A DNA stretch of 64,000 nucleotides from NCBI GenBank assembly GCA_002897115.2, contig BCIH01000005.1, forward strand, positions 659,786 to 723,785. The letters run 5' to 3'. Source of the DNA: Prototheca cutis. Taxonomy: Eukaryota; Chlorophyta; Trebouxiophyceae; Chlorellales; Chlorellaceae. A program made the position numbers and the translations under genes. Below, piece by piece: positions 45,655 through 55,846 of the stretch. The stretch's first letter is position 1, and every line of letters begins with the position of its first letter. Under the pieces are notes generated by a model that searched no databases, had not been told where the DNA came from, and was given only the letters and a program-made list of their open reading frames with translations.

Positions 45655-47895
45655 CTAGAGCCCCGAGGTGTAGGCATCCCACCCTGCCACGCGGTACTCG
45701 GCGGCCGCGGCGGCCGGGTCGGCTGCGGCGATGATGCCGCGGCCGACGATGATGATGTCAGAGCCGCGTGCCCCGATGACCGCGGCCGGGGTGTTGTACT
45801 GCTGGCCCAGGTCGTCGCCGCCCTTTGCCAGCGCGACGCCCGGGGTCATGTGCACGAGCCCCGGCGACCCGGGCCCCGCGGGCCAGCCGGCGGGGTTGGT
45901 GGAAATGAACCCCATCACAAAGTCCTGGTTGGCCTCGGCGGCTGCGGCCACCGCGGCGGTGTACTCGCCGGCAGCCAGCGTGCCCTTGCTGCTCATCTCC
46001 GCAAGGAGGAGCAACCCCCGGCCCTTGGGCGCGCCCACCTTCTTCAAGCCGTCGATGATGCCGGGGCCGGGGACCAGGTGCGCATTGGTGATATGGGACC
46101 AGTCGGCGATGCGATAGATGCCGCCGCCGTACTGCATCACCACCGTGTTGCCAATGTCCGCAAACTTGCGGTCCTCAAAGATCAGGAAATCTGGGGGGCC
46201 AGTGGATGCGCGAGGTGGGTGGGTGGGGTTGATGTGGCAGGTTGCAGGTGCAGACAACGTGCAGCAGTCAAACAAAAGCAAATAGCATAAATGTGTTTGC
46301 GCGACCGTGCGAGGCAGCCAGGCCGGGGTTCTGCTCCAGGAGCAGACCCCAGGTCTGCCCGTCGGCCCTCGGCCTTCCAAGACGCTTCCCCTTGCGAGGA
46401 AACATCTCAAAAAGCTGTCATGGGGTTCAACGGGCGGGCGCCGCACGACCGTTCAGACCGGCACACAGCGGTGCCGTTGATGTGGCAAGGTGTCAAGAGG
46501 CCACCCCAAGACTGAGATACCATGGGGCCCTGATTCAAGTCTTGCGCGAGGTCGTTGAGGTCGCAGCCTTTTCTCTGCAGAAACACAAACAGACAAAACA
46601 AGCCTACCATGCTTTTCTGCCAGTGCCTGGAGCTGGGCGGCGTGTTCGGGCGTCCAGGTGTCAAAAACGTCGACATGCGTCTTGAGGACGCAGATGTGCG
46701 GGCCAACCTTGTCGGCGAGCTCGAGCATTGCGTCGGCATTCTCGACATCAGCGGCCACCGACAAGTTGGTCTGCTTCCTCGCCATGAGCCGCAGCAGCGC
46801 AGCACCCTGGGGGTTCTTGGCAAGCTCCGCTCGCTGCTCGTACGACAGCCGTGTGGGCTTGGCCGGCGCGGCCGGGGCTGGCGCAGGAGCCATCACCCCG
46901 GGGGCGGTAGTTTGGTTGGCGGCGATGAAGGCCTTGGTGGCGTCGGCGAGCTCCGGGGTCACGCGCCCCGCGGCAACGAGGGTGTCCAGGATGAACGACA
47001 GCGTGAAGGCCGCATGCAGCTTCAGGCCCTGGCCCGCCAGGCGCGCCTCACCGCCCTGCTCACGGTCGATCAGCACGACGACGTCGGAGACCTTGAGGCC
47101 CACGGCCTCCAGCGGCTTCACCGTCTCCTGCACGGAGGCGCCGCTGGTGACAAGGTCCTCCACCACCAGGCAGCTCTGCCCGGCCTCAAACGCGCCCTCA
47201 ATTGCCTTCTTGGTGCCATAGTCCTTGACCTCCTTGCGCCGCATCAGCATGGGTGTGCCGTGTTGCAGGGACATCGCCGTCGCGATGGGCAGTGCCGTGT
47301 AAGGCACGCCACACATCACGTCAAACTGTGTCTCACGCACGCGGTCCCACATTGCCTCTGCCACCTGTCTTGGAAGGGGGGTTGAATTGCTGGGTGCACG
47401 GCTACCTAGCCAGATGAACATTTCCAATTCCAACCTCAACAACAACTATGCCAACAGCTACTCACCCGGAGGAGGATGTCTGGGTAGGACACGATCACAC
47501 GGAGGTCGATGTAGACAGGGGAGATGATGCCACTCTTCAGCTTGAACTCGCCAAACTTCACAGCCTGCGGTGGAACATTTTGTTTGTTTCAGGTGAGCGG
47601 GCAGGCCATTGGTTGGTTGCTCGATGACGGGAACAGGCTGTAATCTCCCGACTAGGGCAGCACTGCCACAGCCCAGGGGGCGTGCCGCGCAGCCAGCCAG
47701 GGGAGAAGCAACCCCAAAGGCACCAGAAACTTCGGTTTGCCTGAGCCCACATTCCAACAAAACACGGTAGCACTTCACTTCAAGGGATATCCCCCTGCAA
47801 CGGTGGGCCCGCACCCTGCATCACCCCACCTGGATGTCGTGGAGCTTCAAGACCAGTTCTGCATAGTCCTTCTCCGTGACGGTCCCCGTCTGCAT
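45655..47895 (-). CDS. UMPS: UMP synthase (orotate phosphoribosyltransferase / OMP decarboxylase fusion)
   Basis: Bifunctional enzyme of the last two steps of de novo pyrimidine synthesis: orotate + PRPP gives OMP, then UMP + CO2. Four exons with matching phases: 47895-47830, 47564-47466, 47364-46608, 46190-45655; 485 residues, the usual plant length. OPRT part: [45 protein letters not shown] and the PRPP loop [17 protein letters not shown]. An Ala/Pro-rich linker follows ([17 protein letters not shown]). ODC part: [25 protein letters not shown] and [15 protein letters not shown] (catalytic Asp-Lys-Asp region), then [10 protein letters not shown]. The start [15 protein letters not shown] is the first ATG in frame. 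It is divergent from DPH6 with about 630 bases between starts. Confidence 0.96.
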
Positions 47896-48523
47896 GAGGG
47901 CAGTGCAGCGAGGAAATGTTATATCCAGGTTCCGTGCGCGCCATCGTCCCAGCATCGGCCCGAGTCGACAAGCTTCGCATTGTCATCCTGATGCCTAGGG
48001 CCGGCAGCCGTCATCATCACAGCATGCCCCCGGGTGCCGACCCAGGTGCCAGGGCACGTACCCGAGCTGGAATGACGCCCGCCATGCTGATAGATCTAGA
48101 AAAACCTGAGCGGCGCCACCTATGCTGCGGACTCGAGAGAGCTGTGCTGGGCAGGGCCCTGGCTGTTGCCCCGGCGGGCTGGCGGTGCACACGCGCACAG
48201 GGTCGGACAAAGGCAGGGGTACTGCACTGCAATTGCAGGATCCTCATGCAGAGGGCATGTCATGCACATGTGGNCCAGGGGTGCCGGTTGGTCGAATGTA
48301 TACAGAGGAAGGCGGGTGTGTGTTTCCCCCCGGGTGATGATCATGACNGCAGGGCGCGAGGCGACATGCGCCTTTCGGGAAGATGCCCGTGTTGGGATGT
48401 CGCTCTCCACTCCCCAGCCCTCCCGATCATACCATGACAATGGGAACCCAGCAAGGCGTTCTTGAAAGTTATTGAAATTTGTCCTAATTCCCCGGCATGC
48501 TGGACTGAGCCAAGGAGGTCGGG
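47896..48523. promoter_or_regulatory. Divergent intergenic region UMPS / DPH6
   Basis: About 630 bases between outward-facing starts, with two Ns (48274, 48348). No gene or clear motif. Must contain both promoters. Confidence 0.45.
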
Positions 48524-51500
48524 ATGAAGGTTGTTGCCCTCGTCAGGTTGGTGCCGGAGGGTGGCTTGTGGGCTATTCACTCGCTTGGAAGGCTGGGTGC
48601 ATGGACCCCAGGGAAGCCTGGCAGGCGCGTGCATTGTGTTTCAGCAGTACATAATATGAATATGATGTAATGTGGTAACATGTTATGAGAGCGCTGCACC
48701 GCAGTGGGGGTAAGGACTCGTGCTTCACCATGATGGAGGTCGCCCGACAGGGTCATGAGGTATGTGACCCTGTGTGCACTGGTGGAGGATGAATCCATAA
48801 TTTCTGTTTTGGAGACGTATTGTAAGTCTTTTGTAACTACTGACAGGGATCCATTGTACCAAGTCCACATAATTCCCTAGGGAAAGTTCCCTGCACGGTG
48901 TTGGGTGGAATTCTGCCCTCCACCAGGTTGCTGGCTGCCAAGGCACGAACGCTTGTGTGCCCGACCTTTGCACTCCCATGGACCAAAAACCCTTCCAGGT
49001 GGTGGCCCTGGCCAACCTGCTGCCGGTGGAGGAAAGCACGGACGACCTGGACAGCTGGATGTACCAGACAGTCGGGCACCAGGCTGTGGCAGCCCTGTCG
49101 GCCTGCACCGGCCTGCCGATGTTCCGGCGCCGCATCTCTGGCACCTCCAAGGCCCAGGTGCGTGTGGATTTCCGGGTGGTGCGAATGAACAGTCAAGCGT
49201 CGTATCATGCATGCGCACTAGACAACAGTGCTGTACTCAGCATGCTCCATTCGCAGGCCCTGACGTACCAGGCTGCGGCCGGCGACGAGGTGGAGGATCT
49301 GTACGCGCTGCTGGCATACTGCAGGGAAAAAATCCCCGGACTGCAGGCGGTGTGCTCTGGTGCTATTGCATCAGACTACCAGCGCACGCGTGTGGAGAGC
49401 GTGTGCTCACGGCTGGGCATGGTGTCGCTGGCCCCGTTGTGGCGCCGGCCGCAGGGCCCGCTGCTGGACGCCATGGTCACCGGCGGCGTCGACGCGATCA
49501 TCGCCAAAGTCGCCGCCGCGGGTCTGCGACCCGACCGCGACCTGGGCGCGCCGCTGGCGGCGCTGGTCCCGCGCCTGCACGCGCTCCGCGCGCGCTACGG
49601 CTGCAACGTTTGTGGCGAGGGCGGGGAGTACGAGACGCTGACGCTTGACTGCCCAGCCTTTGCGGCTGGTAAGATCGTGCTCGACGGATGGGACGTCGTG
49701 CCACGGGACAACGACGCCCTGGCGCCCGTCGCCCTCCTCCGACCAACGGCCTTCCATGTCGAGCCCAAGGCAGCGGCAGCAGGGGGTGGTGGTGCCGCGG
49801 GGGCACTCTCCCGTGTGGAGGAGGTCCCAGCAACCTGGCAGCCGCCGGCGGCCGCACTGGCGGCCCGAGATGCCGTGCTGACTGCCGCGCTGGAAGACGG
49901 CCGGGTAGCCGCTGCGCTGGACGCGGGAGCTTCTGGATCCGGAAATCGGTCGCTCGAAATTACAACATCCGTGCGCTGCACCCCCGCAGGCTACTACTCC
50001 ATCAGCGCGGAAGCGGTTCCGGCAGCTCCAGGTCCCCATGCCGAGTCGACATGCCTCGCGGCGTGCCTGTTTGCGGTACACCGGGAGCTGGAGGGGATCC
50101 TGGGACAACAGGATGATGTGCAAAATGCGACAGCAGCAGCCCCCCACCGTTCGACAGAGTCCATCGTGGCTTCGGCGGGCGATGCCTTGAAAAGCGCACT
50201 GTTTGTGCACCTGTTCATCCCGGACATGGTGCATTTTGCGGCTGCGAATGCCGTCTATGGCGCCTTTCTTCCCGAGACCGACCCGCCGGCTCGCGCCACG
50301 GTCCAAGCCGCCGGCGGGCGACTGGTGATCGAAGTGCTCGGCCACCAGCCCCGGATTTCAGGCAGTGCAGGTACCAACTCCACTACACCGTGCGCCAGCA
50401 GCAGGAAGGGCCTGCATGTGCAGAGCATCAGCAGCTGGGCGCCGGCGTGCATCGGACCCTACGCACAGGCCGTAGCACATGCCGGCGTGCTGCGTTGCGC
50501 GGGGCAGATCGGGCTAGACCCCGCGTCCATGGCCGTAGTCAACGGTGGCCTGGTGCCGCAGACCACCGCGTGCTTGCACCACTGCGCGTCCGTCGGCGTG
50601 GCATGCGCCTCGGACCTGCCAAAAGCGATGCTCTCCGCCGCAGTGTTCCTGGCCGACGCCGCCGACGGCAAAGAGCCCGGGGCCGCAGGGAGCCGACCCA
50701 GCGACCGGGAAGCGTCTCCCGCGGCGCACGCTGTGCACGACATGGTATCCCGGTTCCTCCGTGAGGGCAGCGTCGACGGAGGCGCCGAGACCTCTGATGA
50801 TGCAGCCAATGCCCTCAATGCCCACGAAGACAGTGACGCTGAGGAGGAGGAGGAGCCCGAACTGGACACCTACCTCCGTCCGCCGAGCCAAGCCCACCGT
50901 CGGTGGCAGCCGCTGCTCAGCTACATCCAGCTGCCACAGCTTCCCCGCGGGTGCGCTTGTCTGGTGATCTTTTGGGAAATGGGTGTTTGGGGGACGTTGA
51001 GGGAGGGGTGCATTGGAAGGGGCTGCAGAGCATGGCCACCTCCTTTGTTGCAGTGTGAACAAACATCATCATTGAAACNGAGCGTGCGCGTCGATCTTGC
51101 ACGCACCGACTGCTTCCACCAGCCGCCGTTGCTTAACCGCATCAACACCTGCCACCACTCCCTCCACTGCAGGGTTCTGGTGGAGGTGCAGCCGTGCTCG
51201 CTGACAGCGGATGCCCTGACAGAGGCAACCTTTGATGACTCGAGCAGCAGCAGCAGCAGCAGCGACGATGATGGCAATGGTGATGCAGCAGCGTGGCGGC
51301 CCAGGTCCTGGGTGAAATCGCTGGTGCGTGTCGGCGGCGACGTCGGCGGCGGTGTGCATGCCGAGCGCCTGGTGTCAACGGGCCACTTCCTTCATGCCCA
51401 GCTCTGGATCCCCGCTGGTTCCACTGCCGGTGGCGAGGCCCTTGCGGCCGCTGCCGAGCGCGTGTTGGCAGACGCCTCGCTGGCGCCAGAGGACGTCGTG

Positions 51501-51680
51501 ACCGTGCGAGCCTACGCAGCAGGCGGTGAGCTCGCGATCTCACGAGACCTCCGAGTTTTGGGGCAGCCTGTGGCGGTGATTGCTGTGTTGGCCATTGCTA
51601 TAGCGGGGGACGGCGTGGCCCCGGCACTCTGCCCCGCCGATGCCCTCCTGGACATCTGGGTCACAGGGCTGGTGCTCTGA
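48524..51680 (+). CDS. DPH6: Diphthine-ammonia ligase with two C-terminal RidA-like domains
   Basis: ATP-dependent amidation of diphthine on translation elongation factor 2, the last step of diphthamide synthesis. Exons: 48524-48546 (23 bases, MKVVALV and two bases), 48705-48759 (completes SGGKDSCFTMMEVARQGHE), 48999-49157 (VVALANLLPVEESTDDLDSW), 49257 to about 50950, and about 51175-51680. The PP-loop ATP site SGGKDS is thus split by intron 1. Further motifs: QAVCSGAIASDYQRTRVESV and GGEYETLTLDCP, the ATP_bind_4 signature. As in plants and yeast, RidA/YjgF-like domains follow: SISSWAPACIGPYAQAVAHA and LRCAGQIGLDP in the first, and VTVRAYAAGGELAISRD in the second. A Ser-run/Asp-rich insert (51238-51290) is unusual. 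A short in-frame intron near 50371-50403 is possible. N at 51079 lies in the last intron. Confidence 0.93.
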
Positions 51681-52139
51681 CTTGTGCAATCGGGCACTTG
51701 TTTGGCCGATGCTCCGAAACAATGCGGCCCTTGAACAAGCTCTTGAGCGCAAGGGGTCGGGTGCATCTTGGACCACCCACCATGACCGTTGNGGGGGTGT
51801 GCTGCGGCATGGTACACCCAAGGGCTGCAGTCTGTGTCATCGCACCTCTGTGCACTGCTTGAACCTTCGTCCATCCCCATTGCTTGTCCACGTCAGTGCC
51901 TCGGGGCATGTACACGTCAACAACACAAAATACGGGCAGTCAGTCACTGAAAGGCATCACAGGGCCGTTCCATTTCGCAAGAACAACAGGCGCGCAGTGC
52001 CAGGAATGGCCAAGGACCCCATCATACATCTCGAGCATTTGCGCAGGGGAGGCCAAGTGCACCAAGCTACGGCGTGAGAGGCTGCTTCTTGTTGAACAGC
52101 ACCGTCGACTCCCCCCTTGCATTGCACCTGCACCCTTTT
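51681..52139. other. Convergent intergenic region DPH6 / MGMT
   Basis: About 460 bases between two stop codons, one N (51792). Presumed 3' UTRs; nothing else seen. Confidence 0.5.
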
Positions 52140-52811
52140 TTAAATCTCCACTTTGGCGAGTTTGGCCACACGGCGCAGACCGTCCTCGCCCAAGCATTGC
52201 GTGCGGTCGATCAGCCGGCCATGGTCGTCGACCTTGACACCCTCATCTTCCAGCATTGCTCTCTTCCGCCGGACGTTGGGTGTCTCACAGCCCCATTGCC
52301 CGCTGAACCCGCCCAGCTCCAGAGACGCCGCCACCACACGGTGGCAGGGGACGCGAGGGGCAAATGGGTTTCGGCGCAGCGCCTGGGTGGGTGGGTGCAG
52401 TTGTGTGCGCGTGTGCGCGTGCGTGCGCGCGTGCGCGCGCGCGCGCGCAAGGGAGGAATGCCGGCGGGACCAGACAAATACACGGCATTCTAACATCGGC
52501 CCGGTTCCAATACTGGAACCCTCCGTAGTGTGATACCATCTGTGCCATCAACACTGCACTCGGGGCGCGCAACACCATTTCCAAACGCCAGTCAGTCCAT
52601 CAAAACCCCACCATCCATCACCAATTGGAGATGCACGTCCTGCAAAGGACAACATCCTCTGCCACACCTGGCCGACGGCGCGAGGAGCGCTGTTGAGCAC
52701 TTTGGCCATGGCACCGTAGGTGGACACCTTGCCCTTAGGAATGCTTTTGCACAGGACGTAGACCCTGCGCTCGAACTCGGTGGGAGTGCGGGTCGGGGGA
52801 GTGCCCGTCAT
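52140..52811 (-). CDS. Minimal O6-alkylguanine-DNA alkyltransferase (MGMT/Ogt type)
   Basis: Suicidal repair of O6-alkylguanine by transfer of the alkyl group to a Cys. Two exons, 52811-52668 and 52382-52140, only 128 residues. Exon 1 has the winged-helix part (FERRVYVLCKSIPKGKVSTY, GAMAKVLNSAPRAVGQ). Exon 2 has LRRNPFAPRVPCHRVVAA with the active PCHR Cys, and GGFSGQWG. The N-terminal ribonuclease-like domain of full MGMT is absent. The Cys is present, so this is not an alkyltransferase-like protein of the Trp type. The intron contains a long TG/CG tract. The ATG overlaps the stop of the upstream COA3-like frame by four bases (ATGA), so both may be read from one mRNA. No other promoter space exists for this start. 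Confidence 0.88.
52402..52448. repeat. Alternating TG/CG tract in MGMT intron
   Basis: About 47 bases of purine-pyrimidine alternation (TG passing to CG), Z-DNA-prone, just upstream (in the gene's orientation) of the exon with the active-site Cys. Confidence 0.9.
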
Positions 52812-53089
52812 TTCCGCTCCTGCTGCTCCTGGCGAGCCTGGCGCCGAGCCTCCTGTTCAAGCTCCCTCTCGAGCTCGGCCTCGAGATCGTAGCCGGTGCC
52901 CACTCGGCGGATGGTGTTCAGGTAGGTGCTGCCGATGAAACCCAGCAAAAGCGTGCCTACAATAAGGTTGGACCGCCTCTTAGCTGCCCGAGCAACTCCA
53001 GCGCTGAGAGTCCCTGCCATCTGCCGTGCGTGCTGCGCTACACTGTCGAAGTGTACGTCATTTTCGGGGCCCGCTTCTGACCAGTGCAT
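52808..53089 (-). CDS. Small single-pass membrane protein, COA3/Cox25-like
   Basis: Intronless frame of 93 codons from ATG 53089 (MHWSEAGPENDVHFD). Residues about 37-55 are RRSNLIVGTLLLGFIGSTYL, a basic-flanked single membrane segment, followed by a highly charged helix (LEAELERELEQEARRQARQE). This layout, Arg-Arg-Asn just before the membrane segment and an acidic/basic tail at about 95 residues in total, is that of COA3/CCDC56, a mitochondrial inner-membrane factor for cytochrome c oxidase assembly. Similarity is short, so the assignment is tentative; another small mitochondrial protein is possible. Its TGA overlaps the ATG of the alkyltransferase (ATGA). Confidence 0.6.
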   Translation of the reverse strand: MHWSEAGPENDVHFDSVAQHARQMAGTLSAGVARAAKRRSNLIVGTLLLGFIGSTYLNTIRRVGTGYDLEAELERELEQEARRQARQEQQERK

Positions 53090-53590
53090 GAGCAGCTTGC
53101 ATCGCTCCTTTCGACGCCGTGCGGTGCGTGCTGCGCAATCTCGTCATATGAACTCCTCCCCGAAATCGGTGTCGACGTCGTGGGAGAGTCCGATGCCGGC
53201 GACCACCTCACCTATGCGATGAATATGGACTTTCAAATGCCATGACATATACATACACATGGATCCGATCTTGCCAAATGAGCAACACGACGGCGGGACG
53301 GGGTCATGAGTAGAGGCTTTCGGTTGATTNCGAACGTGAAAGCCCTTGCATGCGGGTCCTGGGCTCCCGGTGCTTCCTGCCGGTGCTGCTGACCAGGTAC
53401 CCGCTGTCATTGGCTCGTCCGCACTGGCAAGTCTGTCTCCCCACCGCATCAGGGTCATCTCAGCCCCCCTGGGCAGACAGGGTGGTGGGCAGAGCATCAA
53501 GCCAGTGCATGACGGCCCAGGCTGCTGCAGCCGCCGGCAGCCCGTCCGATGGCATACCGGTGAGAGAAAACGAGATGAAAGGTCGCGTGC

Positions 53591-55065
53591 ATGAAGGAGA
53601 AGGTTCAGCTATTCTATGGGTCCTCGGACGATGCTGTCGCACAGGATCCCCTGTCAGGATGAACCAACGACCCCTACCATGCACAGCCGTGTACAATCAT
53701 TGGCGCCGGGCGCATTGGGACAGCGCTTGCGGCCATGGGCTCCGGCTCTGATGTGCGATGAAAGAGTTGATTGTTTGGGGGGCCTGTTTTCCAGTCGGTC
53801 GAGCTTCAGGGAGGGATGCGCTTTGGACTCGTGCGGGGGGTAATGCAGGCATTGATCTGAGGAGCAGTAGGCTGACATCACCGGCACCCCGGCCCAGCCA
53901 GCTGACTTGGGTGTCCCTGGGGTAGCCTGATTGGGACGTCCCCATTGTTCTCCAGGTGATACTGCGCCGGGGCCAAGCGCTGCCTGCAGATGCACCAGCG
54001 CCGATTGTTATCTGCACCCGGAATGATGATCTGGACGGCGTGCTCGAGGGCATCCCACGGGAGCGGCGGAAAGGTGTGTGGTGGTGAAGGAAATTGGCCT
54101 GGGCATCGACAGTTGCCACGAATTGTGGTGGTAATTGTATCATTAGGCCTGGAGGGCTGAAGAGTCAGTGTCCATGGACGAGTCTCGGGGGTGCTGTCTT
54201 GGGCACTTGAGAAGACGATGCTTGCCTGAACACATCCAGGAGTGCAGTCCACGCGCTTGCATTCCTGATCGCCGTGATGCAGACTTGGTATTTATTCAGA
54301 ATGGCATGCTCGAGCCCTGGATGGCGGCGCGTGGGCTGCAGGACTGCACGCGCTGCCTTGTCTACTTTGCCGTCGCGAGCCGGGGCGACCCGCCCGTCGA
54401 CGGGCGGACCGACACCGACCCCGAGGGCCTGACGGCAGCCTGTGGGCCACACGCCGCCACGATTGCCGCACGGTTGCATGCCGGTGGTCTGGCCTGCCAC
54501 GTACGCATGTGTTATTTTCAGGTTTTCAGTGTTTGGGGGGCGGGAGGGATGCGGGGTGGGAGCAGGACCTGGGATGAGTTGACTGCACTGGATGCTGCCC
54601 GGCCCCATCTCAGCACCCACTCGCCGGCCTCGCCAGCGCACCCAACTCGTGAGCAACGCACTGCCACTGCCTGAATCTATTGGTCAGGTCCTTGATCGGG
54701 CCGCCTTTAGCTCGGCCATGCTGGAGAAACTGGTCTGGATCTGCGCGTACATGCTCGTGGGCGCCGTGCACGGCGGCTGCGTCGTGGGGGAGGTGGAAAG
54801 CGCGCACGGCCCCGAGACCGACGTGCTGGTCCGAGAGCTGGCTGCTGCCGGGGCCGTGGCGCTAGGCATCGAGCCTCGACCTGGCGTGTCGGCTCGACTG
54901 GCGGCCTATGCGCGGTCTGTCGCGGCCTACCCCACTGCCCTGCGCGAGTTCCGCTGGCGCAACGGTTGGTTCCTGGGCCTGAGCAAGGAAGCCTTGGCCC
55001 GTGGCGCACCAGACCCTTGCCCACGCCACACTGCAGCGTTGGCCGCACTTGGACTGGCCTCGTAA
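53591..55065 (+). CDS. Rossmann-fold reductase, ketopantoate-reductase-like (plant type)
   Basis: NAD(P)-binding protein resembling ketopantoate reductase/ApbA. Visible exons: near 53687 PCTIIGAGRIGTALAAMGSG (dinucleotide loop GAGRIG), then ILRRGQALPADAPAPIVICT and RNDDLDGVLEGIPRE (about 53957-54072), then DLVFIQNGMLEPWMAARGL and DPEGLTAACGPHAATIAARL (about 54280-54500), and the C-terminal helical domain (LDRAAFSSAMLEKLVWICAY, MLVGAVHGG, LREFRWRNGWFLGLSKEA), ending at 55065. The last two blocks are strongly conserved in uncharacterised plant and algal proteins. The 5' end is uncertain: ATG 53591 (MKEK) can be joined by an 84-base GT-AG intron to 53687. Substrate unknown. Confidence 0.75.
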
Positions 55066-55846
55066 GGGTTGGAGGCCGTGTCTGGGGTAGGCAAGGCCGG
55101 GGAGTTTTTGGGGGAGGTTCACAGCTGCATTTGCCCTGGCCTAGAGGCCGTTGTCGTCCATGCCTGCAGTGTGACCCCTGGGGGGCACCGCTGCCTGTAC
55201 CTGTGCCTCTTGCATCCTGACAGGGCTGTTGTAACAAGGGAATTACCTCCTGAGAGGGAAGGTGGTTACGCTAGGGAGTGTGATGCCCTGAGACGGAGCT
55301 TGATTGTGATGTTCGCACACATGGAGAATGTATATTTAGGACTGGAGACTGCTAAGGATTGTTGATGAGGTGGAACGAAGTGTCTCGTTGGTGCCGTGTG
55401 GAGAGATCGACTGGAAAGATTGTTGGTTCGGCACAGCATGAAGACGAGCCATGGAAAAGCACGTTGCAGCATGAAACGGGCACCAAGAGATGGCTGGCTA
55501 GGGGGTAGCGAAACACAGGAGGCGGGGGTGCGCTGAGAATGCGCGACGAGATCAATCTCCGTGAATCGTGTCAGTACGCAGCAAAAGCCAATCTGGTCAA
55601 GAGCCAAGAGCCCGGGGAACGGTTTTAAAGTGCACAAACAAAGGGAATGAAGGTTTCAGGAAAAGGTTGCACGGAGCAATCGGGCATCTCACACCTGTGC
55701 AGGTGGTGAGTGCTCCGTGGATACCATCAGTGTGAGCACTGACTGGCGCAAATTGTGCTTGCTGGCCGAGCACAGAGCGTGCTCAGGCACCTTGCTGCTG
55801 TAGTGGGTGATAAAAAAGCGCTCTCAATCTGCAGTGGGAACATGGT
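55066..55846. other. Intergenic region between reductase and N-x-G repeat gene
   Basis: About 780 bases between convergent genes, moderately A/T-richer than coding DNA. No gene seen. Confidence 0.45.

Noticed and set aside
43907..45734. Long plus-strand frames opposite the amylase (up to 398 codons)
   Set aside because: Shadows of the minus-strand GH13 exon, whose catalytic motifs are unmistakable.
49407..50345. Minus-strand open frame of 312 codons
   Set aside because: Antisense shadow of the GC-rich DPH6 exon; no family similarity, and the plus-strand reading is clearly DPH6.
53350..53751. Plus-strand frame of 133 codons before the reductase
   Set aside because: Frame differs from the reductase exons and the sequence resembles no domain; likely 5' UTR or chance.
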